Assembly: GCA_027451605.1 (NCBI GenBank) | Contig: DAIDJA010000055.1 | Coordinates: forward strand, 1 to 9,201 | Direction of reading: 5' to 3' | From: Acidimicrobiales bacterium | GTDB lineage: Bacteria; Actinomycetota; Acidimicrobiia; Acidimicrobiales; JABEUL01 | Length of the DNA stretch: 9,201 nt | Shown here: in pieces, positions 1-6,083 of the stretch | Layout of the letters: each line of letters opens with the position of its first letter | Numbering within the stretch: position 1 is the stretch's first letter | Translations under genes and position numbers: made by a program | The notes under the pieces: model-generated | What the model was told of the DNA's origin: nothing | Databases searched by the model: none | The model's input: the letters and a program-made list of their open reading frames with translations, nothing else

Positions 1-914
1 CACATATATTGAATGATTGCCTCAATTAAGGCTATCAAGGTTGCAAGTTCTTGCGTGGTCTGTTCGTGAATAAGAGACGGTTCGATTTCAAATACGGATT
101 CTTGACCGGAAAACATATTTTCAATTGTACTTAAATCAGAAAAGTCAACATTTTTTAGCTGCTCACTCAATTTTTCGGTTCCCATTCTCAGGCCAAGGGC
201 GTGCCTGGAAATTAAATTCGTCAGGGCAGATCGAACCGAAGTTTGCCCAAGTATAGTATGCGCCACGAGCTGTCTAGTATACGTCCACATTGCAGCATCT
301 TTTATATCCAGTGACCATTCTTCGGAGAACTTCTGTATATTATTGGCCACGATCATAATAGAATCGGTATCTCTTGGAATTAACAGATCATATGAACCGA
401 ATGAATTGAGTGCATAGTGTCCCAGAATCGATCCGATCTGCATTCCAAGGCTGGCGGGAGCCGTCATCTGAAACACATTTGCCAAAAGGCTTTTGAATTG
501 ATCTTGGGGATTTAGTTGTTCGGATAAATCCGATGTCTTGTCTTCGGCGTCAAAACTATCTTTTCTTAAGAAAGATTCTGCGATTTCGGAGAACATATAG
601 TTGAGTTCTTTAAGTGATCTCTCGAGCCAAATTAAAGGACTTACAAAATCAAATGAAGCTCTAGGCGAAATTAAACTTGACCAATCCTTCTCGTCAAAAA
701 GAGTATTTATGTGCATGAAAACTATTTCCGCCAACGGCTCCATCGCAATCCGAACTCCGGGATTTGCAGTTGCTTCTTCTGAAGCTTTGGAAACTATGCT
801 ATTTGCAAGCTGTTCGGCAATTTGCAGGTAAGAATCATTGGACGACGACATCATGCCCATAATGTCATTCAGGAACTGCGGCATAAAATCGTCGCCAAAG
901 GGAAAATTAGCCAA
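1..914 (-). CDS. DUF2342 / zincin_2 family protein (metalloprotease-like), C-terminus cut off
   Basis: The frame is open from the window edge to 914, giving 304 residues of the N-terminal part. I chose the TTG at 912-914: an in-frame TGA lies at 921-923, and the TTG start gives MANFPFGDDFMPQF, which has the PFG-type opening typical of this actinobacterial family; the first ATG (882-884) would remove it. Family-like segments include APASLGMQIGSILGHYALNS, then YDLLIPR, then FSEEWSLD (ending near residue 202), and LIAVIEAI near the window edge. Members are annotated as zinc-dependent metalloproteases or as F420-biosynthesis-associated proteins, and their biochemical role is poorly known. Where HExxH is expected, residues 210-221 read WTYTRQLVAHTI, so the canonical zinc motif is absent and the protein may be non-catalytic. 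The gene starts 14 bases after the 91-residue gene and is probably co-transcribed with it. Family assignment is from remembered consensus. Confidence 0.8.
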   Translation of the reverse strand, partial: MANFPFGDDFMPQFLNDIMGMMSSSNDSYLQIAEQLANSIVSKASEEATANPGVRIAMEPLAEIVFMHINTLFDEKDWSSLISPRASFDFVSPLIWLERSLKELNYMFSEIAESFLRKDSFDAEDKTSDLSEQLNPQDQFKSLLANVFQMTAPASLGMQIGSILGHYALNSFGSYDLLIPRDTDSIMIVANNIQKFSEEWSLDIKDAAMWTYTRQLVAHTILGQTSVRSALTNLISRHALGLRMGTEKLSEQLKNVDFSDLSTIENMFSGQESVFEIEPSLIHEQTTQELATLIALIEAIIQYM

Positions 915-928
915 TTTGCGTCAAGTCT

Positions 929-1204
929 CTATTGATCCTCGGACTCTTCGTATCCCAAGTCCCATTCCAAAACAATTCTTTCGCGTTCCGCATCCCTCAT
1001 AATTCTTTCACGATTTCTTCTGAATTGAGGATCGTGAGGGGGGAGAAAATTCAGTCTTGCCATGATTTTAAGCGAGAATTCATCAATTATTTCTTTTGAA
1101 CCCATCGAAGAAGTCAATTCCCAATGGGGTGATACCGGACCAAGGTAAGTTATTTTAATATGGCCAATAGGCGTTCTGGGTTCTTCCTGGGATGAGATGG
1201 TCAT
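929..1204 (-). CDS. Conserved-looking small protein of unknown function (91 aa)
   Basis: I do not recognise a named family. The 91-residue product is soluble, with no signal peptide or membrane segment. It has a compact N-terminal part containing ITYLGPVSPHWEL, a helical middle (KEIIDEFSLKIMARLNFLPP), then HDPQFRRNRERIMRDAERER and an acidic tail, YEESEDQ. The C-terminal half is strongly charged and probably one long helix. Translation is well supported: the ATG at 1202-1204 is preceded by GGAGG (1210-1214) at 5 bases. It sits 110 bases after htrA and 14 bases before the DUF2342 gene on the same strand, so it is probably co-expressed with the latter and could be a partner or adaptor of it. That functional link is inference from spacing only. 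Confidence 0.75.
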   Translation of the reverse strand: MTISSQEEPRTPIGHIKITYLGPVSPHWELTSSMGSKEIIDEFSLKIMARLNFLPPHDPQFRRNRERIMRDAERERIVLEWDLGYEESEDQ

Positions 1205-1209
1205 AAATT

Positions 1210-1214
1210 CCTCC
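1210..1214 (-). promoter_or_regulatory. Shine-Dalgarno site GGAGG of the 91-aa gene
   Basis: On the minus strand GGAGGAATTT directly precedes the ATG at 1204, a near-consensus ribosome binding site with a 5-base spacer. In the 1205-1314 gap a TATAAT-like hexamer (1286-1291) could serve as a -10 for an internal promoter, but I see no good -35 with it and no hairpin-plus-T-run terminator after htrA. Confidence 0.7.
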
Positions 1215-1314
1215 GATTGTGAACATTATTTACTATATATGCTAGTTCTAATTTTAAATAGGGAGGTTAAGATAGAGATTCCGGCATTATATAGGTGAAA
1301 TGAAATTATATTCT

Positions 1315-2943
1315 TTACGGAGTTGAAGCTAAGGTCAACTTAATATTCAGATAATTTCCGGACCTGTAAATTTTAAGGGTAACCGTGTCGCCGGGCTTAT
1401 ATTTGTTGATGGTGGATCGAAGATTAGCTGTTGTGGAAACCGCTGATCCGTTGATTTGGGTAATTACATCATAGCTTTGAATTCCTGAAGTAGCGGCGGG
1501 ATATCCCGGTATTACACCCGTAATCAAGACTCCCGGAACAAAATTTTCTCCCAACTGCTGAGCCAACTGCTGACTGAAAGTTTCCACATATACTCCCATA
1601 AACGGCGAATTTGATGAACTCGGTACCGATGTTGAAGGAGTACCGGAACTTCCGCCTTTGGCAAGATATGAAATTTCTGGTTTGATTGAGTTAATGGTAA
1701 TTGCAAAGCCAACATTTTGGGCAGGGGCATTGCCAGCAGACGAACTTGCTACTGCTGTATTCATTCCGATCACGTCACCGTCGGCAAGCACAAGCGGTCC
1801 TCCGGAATTACCCGGATTTATAGGTGCATCTGTCTGTATCATTCCGGTTAAAGTCTCCGGTTGTCCCGTTACGTCGTTTGTTGCCGAGAGGGTTCGATTT
1901 AACGCAGAAACAATCCCGCTGGTCACCGTCGGCCCGCCCTCTAAATCCAATGCATTTCCTATAGCAATTACGCTGTCGCCTTGCTGTAGAAGTGAAGAGT
2001 TGCCGAAAGTAACTGTGGGTAGGTTTTTTTGATTTAATATTTGAACTAGAGCCAGATCTTTGGAAGGAATGGTTCCGAGTACTTTGGCGGGAAGCTGTTT
2101 GGTCTGTCCGTAAAGTGTTACGGTTACAATGGATGCTGCTGCTACAACGTGGTTGTTTGTAAGTACTTCGCCTCCCGGGGTAATTATCATTCCGGTACCG
2201 GCGTCAGATACTCCTGACCCGGTTGCCTGGATTGAGACTACAGCAGGTAAATCTTTGGCCAGTACCGCCGAAATAGACCCGGGTTTTGTAATGGCTCCCT
2301 GGGTTGGAAAGAGCTCTTTAACTATTGTCTGCTGATTGGACATAACCAGACTTTTTGAAACTGAGGTTCCGATTATAGCGCCGACCAGTGCCGCAATTAA
2401 CCCAATGATTAACCATCCCGATAGTTTAACGGGGTGAAGCTCCGTAATTATTTTGTGTTTAACTCCGGGTTTTTGATAAGGATTTGATTGTGGTGACTGA
2501 TATTGAGGTCCGCCATAAATTCCTTGTGAATAATTAGGCTGATTGTAAAATTGTTGAGAATAGAAGCTTTGCCCGTATCCCTGTTGAGGGTATCCTTGAT
2601 ACGGATTGTAGTTAGGTTGATAACCGAATTGGTTCTGGCTCGGTTGGTTTATCTGTTGTTGAAATTGGTTTGGGATTTGAGGCTGAAATCCCTGTTGACC
2701 GTAGGGATTACTTTCTTGGCTTTGACCCTGATTCCCATTGCTGTCATCCGGTCGATAGTCAGATGAATTTTGAGATACTCCTGAATTATTCTGGGTATCT
2801 GTATTAATCTGATCTGATTCAACTGCGGGTTGTGGTTGGCTGAAATTCACCTTAGAAAAGCTGTCAGAAATAAATGGCGGCTTTTCAATCGGACGTTCTT
2901 CGCCAGGTTCGTTTCCCGATGCATTTGGTGGTTCTAAAGTCAT
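1315..2943 (-). CDS. HtrA/DegP-type membrane-anchored trypsin-like serine protease with PDZ domain
   Basis: A 542-residue HtrA-family (S1C) protease, expected to degrade or process misfolded proteins outside the membrane. Residues 1-165 form a long low-complexity cytoplasmic tail rich in Gln, Asn, Pro, Tyr and Gly. One hydrophobic segment (about 175-198) anchors the protein, with the rest exported. The protease domain (about 222-430) shows a complete catalytic triad: His265 in LTNNHVVAA, Asp296 in PSKDLALVQI and Ser380 in PINPGNSGGP. A Ser/Gly/Pro linker (431-446) leads to one PDZ domain (about 447-538; GVLITGVIPGYPAATSGIQ, then YDVITQINGSAV). The start has GAGGA (2950-2954) 6 bases upstream. 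Mycobacterial HtrA-like proteases have a similar order: cytoplasmic tail, single membrane segment, protease, PDZ. In M. tuberculosis htrA and mrp also lie a few genes apart (Rv1223, Rv1229c). The exact paralogue (HtrA, PepD or PepA type) cannot be decided here. Confidence 0.95.
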   Translation of the reverse strand: MTLEPPNASGNEPGEERPIEKPPFISDSFSKVNFSQPQPAVESDQINTDTQNNSGVSQNSSDYRPDDSNGNQGQSQESNPYGQQGFQPQIPNQFQQQINQPSQNQFGYQPNYNPYQGYPQQGYGQSFYSQQFYNQPNYSQGIYGGPQYQSPQSNPYQKPGVKHKIITELHPVKLSGWLIIGLIAALVGAIIGTSVSKSLVMSNQQTIVKELFPTQGAITKPGSISAVLAKDLPAVVSIQATGSGVSDAGTGMIITPGGEVLTNNHVVAAASIVTVTLYGQTKQLPAKVLGTIPSKDLALVQILNQKNLPTVTFGNSSLLQQGDSVIAIGNALDLEGGPTVTSGIVSALNRTLSATNDVTGQPETLTGMIQTDAPINPGNSGGPLVLADGDVIGMNTAVASSSAGNAPAQNVGFAITINSIKPEISYLAKGGSSGTPSTSVPSSSNSPFMGVYVETFSQQLAQQLGENFVPGVLITGVIPGYPAATSGIQSYDVITQINGSAVSTTANLRSTINKYKPGDTVTLKIYRSGNYLNIKLTLASTP

Positions 2944-2949
2944 ATTGAT

Positions 2950-2954
2950 TCCTC
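2950..2954 (-). promoter_or_regulatory. Shine-Dalgarno site GAGGA of the htrA-like gene
   Basis: GAGGAATCAAT precedes the ATG at 2943 on the minus strand, supporting that start codon. The rest of the 2944-3108 gap is very AT-rich, including a TACTATATTTAATAAATAT stretch that could hold a -10 element. No convincing -35/-10 pair or intrinsic terminator was seen between mrp and this gene, so the two may share a transcript. Confidence 0.65.
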
Positions 2955-3071
2955 GAATCTTACATAAATGAGAAGTTTTAAATTAGGTTCGCCTGCTGTT
3001 TAATTTTTATATTTATTAAATATAGTAAATCGGTTTTAGCCCAAATATAGCCTAATAGACATAATATTAAG

Positions 3072-3083
3072 GGAATTTTAAGA
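3072..3083 (-). repeat. Outlying inverted copy of the TCTTAAAATTCC motif
   Basis: GGAATTTTAAGA on the plus strand is the exact reverse complement of the 12-base core TCTTAAAATTCC found in the tandem repeat at 4365-4412. It lies 25 bases past the mrp stop codon, so mrp is flanked on both sides by this motif. It is short and AT-rich, and chance recurrence is possible. Confidence 0.4.
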
Positions 3084-3108
3084 GACGGTTAACGGATTAT
3101 TTAAATTT

Positions 3109-4275
3109 TTAACGCACTTTGAGTGCCTGGAGTCGCTTTTTAGCCGGACCGAGCTGTACTATCGCATCCGCAATTTTTCCAAATTCTGTGGATGCTGCCG
3201 ATGACGGATTGCTGATTGTAATAGGTGTACCGATATCTGATCCGGTCCTTAGGTCAGGGATCAAAGGAATTTGACCCAGGAGTTTTACTCCCAAATGATC
3301 TGCTAACTGCCGACCCCCTCCCGCACCGAACAGTTCATACTTTTTCCCGTCGTCGCCTTCGAAAAATGACATATTTTCTATTACGCCGCGAAGCGGGAGC
3401 TTAAGCTGTCTGGCGGCAATTGCTGACCTTTGTGCGACAGATTCGGCCGATTTTTGAGGAGTGGTAACAACATAAAATTCTGCATCGGGTATTAAACTTG
3501 CTATTGAAAGTGCGACGTCGCCGGTTCCCGGAGGCATATCCACCACTAAAAAGTCCGGTTCGCACCACATCACGTTGGCCAAAAACTGCTCAAGAGCTTT
3601 ATGAAGCATCGGACCTCTCCATATAATGGGTTGATCGTCGTCGGCAAAAAGTCCGGCTGAGACAAAATTAATTTTGTGGGCTCTGGCCGGTATCACCGAG
3701 TTACCTACGACTATTGGCTCGGCACCCGGACCCAACATATTCGGAATTGAAAATCCGTAAACGTCTGCATCCAAAAGACCCACTCTGTAACCCATAAGAC
3801 TTAAGGCGATTGCAATATTTGTGGATACCGATGATTTACCGACCCCGCCTTTTCCCGATGATATGGCAATGATGCGTGTTGAATCTTTAAGTTGATTCTT
3901 GCCCCTATAGGCAGTTTCAAGTTGAAGTATAAAATCGTCTTTTTCGGCTTCGGTCATCGGCGAATATTTAAATTTTACCTGACCGACCATTCCGGTGTCG
4001 ATTAATGAGGTTGTGATAATTTGTTCAAGCTCTTTTGTGTTTGAATATGCTTCAACTTGGCAGGGAACTAAAATCTCCACCTCGGCGACTCCCATATGTA
4101 CGTCTACCGTATCTACCATTCCGAGAGACACTAAGTCGCAATTCGTAACCGGATCTATACATTTTGTTATCGCTTCTTTAATCAGACTTTCGGCAAGTTT
4201 GGCGGGATCCTTGATATCAGACTCTGATTGACTATTATTTGCATCTTCACCGTAATTAGTTTCATTTGATTCCAT
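3109..4275 (-). CDS. mrp: Mrp/NBP35-family P-loop ATPase, Fe-S cluster carrier
   Basis: A 388-residue cytoplasmic Mrp (ApbC-type) protein, known in other bacteria to bind and hand on Fe-S clusters in an ATP-dependent way. After an acidic, polar leader (1-24) comes a DUF59/MIP18-like domain (about 25-105; DPVTNCDLVSLGMV). The SIMIBI ATPase domain (about 133-380) has the deviant Walker A GKGGVGKSS (141-149) with signature Lys142, the switch I-like LLDADVYGFSIPNMLG (168-182 region) and VVDMPPGTGD (244-253). The family's CxxC, expected after ENMS, is missing: residues 300-319 read ENMSFFEGDDGKKYELFGAG. As I recall, actinobacterial Mrp proteins often lack it. An in-frame TAA directly precedes the ATG, so the start cannot lie further upstream, and no Shine-Dalgarno is visible. 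The gene is divergent from the cysteine desulfurase gene. Confidence 0.95.
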   Translation of the reverse strand: MESNETNYGEDANNSQSESDIKDPAKLAESLIKEAITKCIDPVTNCDLVSLGMVDTVDVHMGVAEVEILVPCQVEAYSNTKELEQIITTSLIDTGMVGQVKFKYSPMTEAEKDDFILQLETAYRGKNQLKDSTRIIAISSGKGGVGKSSVSTNIAIALSLMGYRVGLLDADVYGFSIPNMLGPGAEPIVVGNSVIPARAHKINFVSAGLFADDDQPIIWRGPMLHKALEQFLANVMWCEPDFLVVDMPPGTGDVALSIASLIPDAEFYVVTTPQKSAESVAQRSAIAARQLKLPLRGVIENMSFFEGDDGKKYELFGAGGGRQLADHLGVKLLGQIPLIPDLRTGSDIGTPITISNPSSAASTEFGKIADAIVQLGPAKKRLQALKVR

Positions 4276-4364
4276 GTTTTAGTCCGTAAATTTATTCTAA
4301 GATTGAAGTTGGGTTAAGTGTTATTTTATAATTTGTACTCAGTTGCTGATATTAGTTATTGAGA

Positions 4365-4412
4365 GTTCTTAAAATTCCAGGTTCTTAAAATTCCAGGTTC
4401 TTAAAATCCTTG
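4365..4412. repeat. Three-copy 16-bp tandem repeat in the mrp/desulfurase divergent promoter region
   Basis: Two identical units GTTCTTAAAATTCCAG occupy 4365-4380 and 4381-4396. A third, diverged unit at 4397-4412 keeps GTTCTTAAAAT and then reads CCTTG. The core TTCTTAAAAT recurs at 4525-4534, just before the desulfurase start codon. The array lies 90 bases upstream of mrp and 131 bases upstream of the desulfurase gene. It could be an operator array for a shared regulator of two Fe-S/sulfur genes, or a replication-slippage microsatellite. The repeat itself is certain; its function is not. Confidence 0.9.
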
Positions 4413-4464
4413 AGCCCTTAAAAAAAGTTTTGCCCTCTTTCAAGCCGTGCTTTTATAAGATATC

Positions 4465-4485
4465 TATGAAAACAAAATTTTCATA
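4465..4485. repeat. AT-rich inverted repeat TATGAAAA-CAAAA-TTTTCATA
   Basis: Perfect 8-bp arms (4465-4472 and 4478-4485) surround a 5-base spacer in the divergent promoter region. It could be a protein-binding palindrome upstream of the desulfurase gene. It has no T-run and little GC, so a terminator is unlikely. The same bases contain a six-codon open frame, MKTKFS, at 4466-4486 without a ribosome binding site. Confidence 0.45.
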
Positions 4486-4542
4486 AGTACTATTTAGTAG
4501 ATTAGCAGAGATATTTTTGATCATTTCTTAAAATAATTTTTC

Positions 4543-5757
4543 ATGTATGATGAACTTTTAGAAAACATAACTTTGGCTAACTCGGCAGGCGTATATTTGG
4601 ATCATGCTTCGGGTACAAATTTGAGGAATTCCGCATCTAAGGTACTGAATCAGCTGGTCGGGACAGATATTTTAGCAGATCCTAATCGTTTATATTTATC
4701 CGCAGTAGCCACAAGAGATCTAATTGAATTTAGTAGGGCAAGAGTTGGTGAATTCTTTGACGTAGCCGGTCGCCAGGTAATCTTTACCTCCTCTGCAAGC
4801 GAAGCCATCAGTCAGGCTGTTTATGACGCCGCAATTAAATGTCAGAATAACGGTAATATTATTATCTCTAAAACCGAACATTCCGCAGTAAAAAAATCTG
4901 CCGTCAATTTCTCAAAGATATTCAGTCACAGGGTTATTGAACTAAATGTCGATTCTTTGGGTACGATAGATTTAGATCAACTTTCAGATTTACTTAAAGA
5001 AATTTATTCGAAAAACACGTCTGGACGGAATCCCGTAGCATTAGTAGCTATACAGTACGCAAATCATGAAATCGGAACTAAGCAACCGATTGCACGAGTT
5101 TCAGAGCTGTGTTCCGAATATCGAATACCTCTTCTTATAGATCTGGCCAATTCTCTGTCGAATGACGTTATTGATCTATCTCAGATTGACTACACATATT
5201 TGTCTTTAAGCGGCCCTAAATTTGGGGCTCCGGTTGGTTCCGGGGCATTGATTATTAAAAAGAATCATGTAATAATTTCTTTGATAAACGGTTCAAGCCA
5301 AGAATTGAGACGCCGTGCCGGTATCGAAAATATGTATGCTATTGCTGGATTCGGAGCCGCTATAACCGAACTGTCAGATAATGATTCCCTCGGATCAGAA
5401 GTTGATCGCAAATTTAAACATACACTAAACCTTACAGAGTCACTCGCTTCCAATCCGGATGTCGAATTTTATGGCTCTGCTTTTGAAAGACTGTCCAATC
5501 TGATATCTTTTTCCGTAAACGGTATTCAGGCCGGAGCTTTGACTCTCCAACTTGATCAGATGGGGGTATACATTCATTCTGGTTCAGCATGTTCTAATGA
5601 GATCGATGAGCCTTCTTATATATTGGAGGCTATCGGAAAACCGGAAGTATCGCCAATCAGAGTGTCAGTGGGCTGGAAGACAACCGATGAGGAAGTCAGA
5701 ACTTTTCTGGATAAATTTAATGAAGCAGTTGCGATCCTGTCAAAATATCGGCACTGA
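4543..5757 (+). CDS. Cysteine desulfurase-like PLP enzyme (class V aminotransferase fold, IscS/NifS group)
   Basis: A 404-residue PLP enzyme of the group that takes sulfur from cysteine and holds it as a persulfide for Fe-S clusters or thiolated tRNA. The domain opens at GVYLDHASGTNL (16-27). Seen are FTSSASEAI (81-89), the PLP-stacking His113 in KTEHSAV, ANHEIGTKQPI (173-183), Asp200 in LLIDLANS, the presumed PLP lysine Lys226 in SLSGPKFGAP, an RRRAGIEN segment (257-263) and the sulfur-accepting Cys350 in HSGSACS (345-351). The C-terminal part reads IRVSVGWKTTDEEV (372-385). Several pocket residues differ from E. coli IscS: SAHK has become SGPK, NNE has become NHE, and the Gln after the Asp has become Asn. 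This suggests a divergent subgroup. An in-frame TAA at 4534-4536 bounds the start, and no Shine-Dalgarno precedes the ATG. The acceptor (mnmA, iscU or sufE) is not adjacent, so the sulfur destination is unknown. Confidence 0.88.
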   Translation: MYDELLENITLANSAGVYLDHASGTNLRNSASKVLNQLVGTDILADPNRLYLSAVATRDLIEFSRARVGEFFDVAGRQVIFTSSASEAISQAVYDAAIKCQNNGNIIISKTEHSAVKKSAVNFSKIFSHRVIELNVDSLGTIDLDQLSDLLKEIYSKNTSGRNPVALVAIQYANHEIGTKQPIARVSELCSEYRIPLLIDLANSLSNDVIDLSQIDYTYLSLSGPKFGAPVGSGALIIKKNHVIISLINGSSQELRRRAGIENMYAIAGFGAAITELSDNDSLGSEVDRKFKHTLNLTESLASNPDVEFYGSAFERLSNLISFSVNGIQAGALTLQLDQMGVYIHSGSACSNEIDEPSYILEAIGKPEVSPIRVSVGWKTTDEEVRTFLDKFNEAVAILSKYRH

Positions 5758-5803
5758 GTTTTAGATGTTTAATTGACTACAAGATGAGAGTTCCACCGAC
5801 CAT

Positions 5804-5848
5804 TTTAATTAACCCAGGTTTAATTAACTCAGGTTTAATTAAACCTGG
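5804..5848. repeat. Three-copy 15-bp tandem repeat with a TTTAATTAA core
   Basis: Units at 5804-5818 (TTTAATTAACCCAGG), 5819-5833 (TTTAATTAACTCAGG) and 5834-5848 (TTTAATTAAACCTGG) are perfectly in phase. The last two create an 18-bp perfect palindrome, CAGGTTTAATTAAACCTG (5830-5847). The array lies 46 bases after the desulfurase stop codon. It resembles the array upstream of that gene only in being a short-period tandem repeat; the sequences are unrelated. Confidence 0.9.
5814..5848 (+). terminator. Long perfect hairpin after the desulfurase gene, possible terminator or mRNA 3' end
   Basis: CCAGGTTTAATTAA (5814-5827) and TTAATTAAACCTGG (5835-5848) form a perfect 14-bp stem with a 7-base loop, 56 bases after the stop codon. 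No T-run follows (CAGACGTTCC), so it is not a classic intrinsic terminator. It may protect or define the mRNA 3' end, or be a DNA-level palindrome produced by the tandem repeat. Confidence 0.4.
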
Positions 5849-5983
5849 CAGACGTTCCTAAGTGACAACTTTAAAAAGACCTAAGGACTGAAAGCTTCCA
5901 AGAAGTTTAATTAATCGTTAACTATATCGAAATTACTGCACTGCTTTGAATTTAGAGGAATCTCGGCTGATTATCTGTATTCG

Positions 5984-6033
5984 GTTTACTTAAAATTTAA
6001 CCCAAATTTAACTTTTTGAAGCCCCGATGTAAT
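5984..6033 (+). promoter_or_regulatory. Three 11-bp direct repeats with -10-like TGTAAT, possible response-regulator promoter
   Basis: Units GTTTACTTAAA (5984-5994), ATTTAACCCAA (5995-6005) and ATTTAACTTTT (6006-6016) repeat at exactly 11 bp, one helical turn. This is the arrangement used by PhoB/PhoP-type regulators of the OmpR family. TGTAAT at 6028-6033 lies so that the last unit overlaps the -35 position, as in activated Pho promoters. The pst genes lie downstream on this strand, but 680 bases away. The units do not match the mycobacterial or Streptomyces GTTCACC consensus, so the assignment is tentative. Confidence 0.25.
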
Positions 6034-6083
6034 GGTTAATAGATATTATCCTAGGCGTCGCCTAAGCCAATTCCATCGTCGGG
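6022..6083 (+). other. Possible three-way-junction RNA structure
   Basis: Outer stem: CCC-CGATG (6022-6029) pairs with CATCG (6074-6078) and GGG (6081-6083), with a TC bulge. Inside lie TAAT/ATTA (6030-6033 with 6045-6048) and the strong palindrome TAGGCG-T-CGCCTA (6052-6064). The layout recalls a tRNA without a T arm, but no conserved tRNA signals are present. It could be a structured leader or nothing. Confidence 0.2.

Noticed and set aside
601..831. 76-codon plus-strand frame
   Set aside because: It overlaps the DUF2342 coding sequence on the other strand, whose translation matches the family across this stretch.
1658..2032. 124-codon plus-strand open frame inside the htrA-like gene
   Set aside because: It is antisense to the well-supported protease domain, has no family resemblance, and is explained by the codon structure of the minus-strand gene.
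4365..4412. CRISPR array
   Set aside because: Units of 16 bp are directly abutting with no spacers, and no cas genes are nearby. The same applies to 5804-5848.
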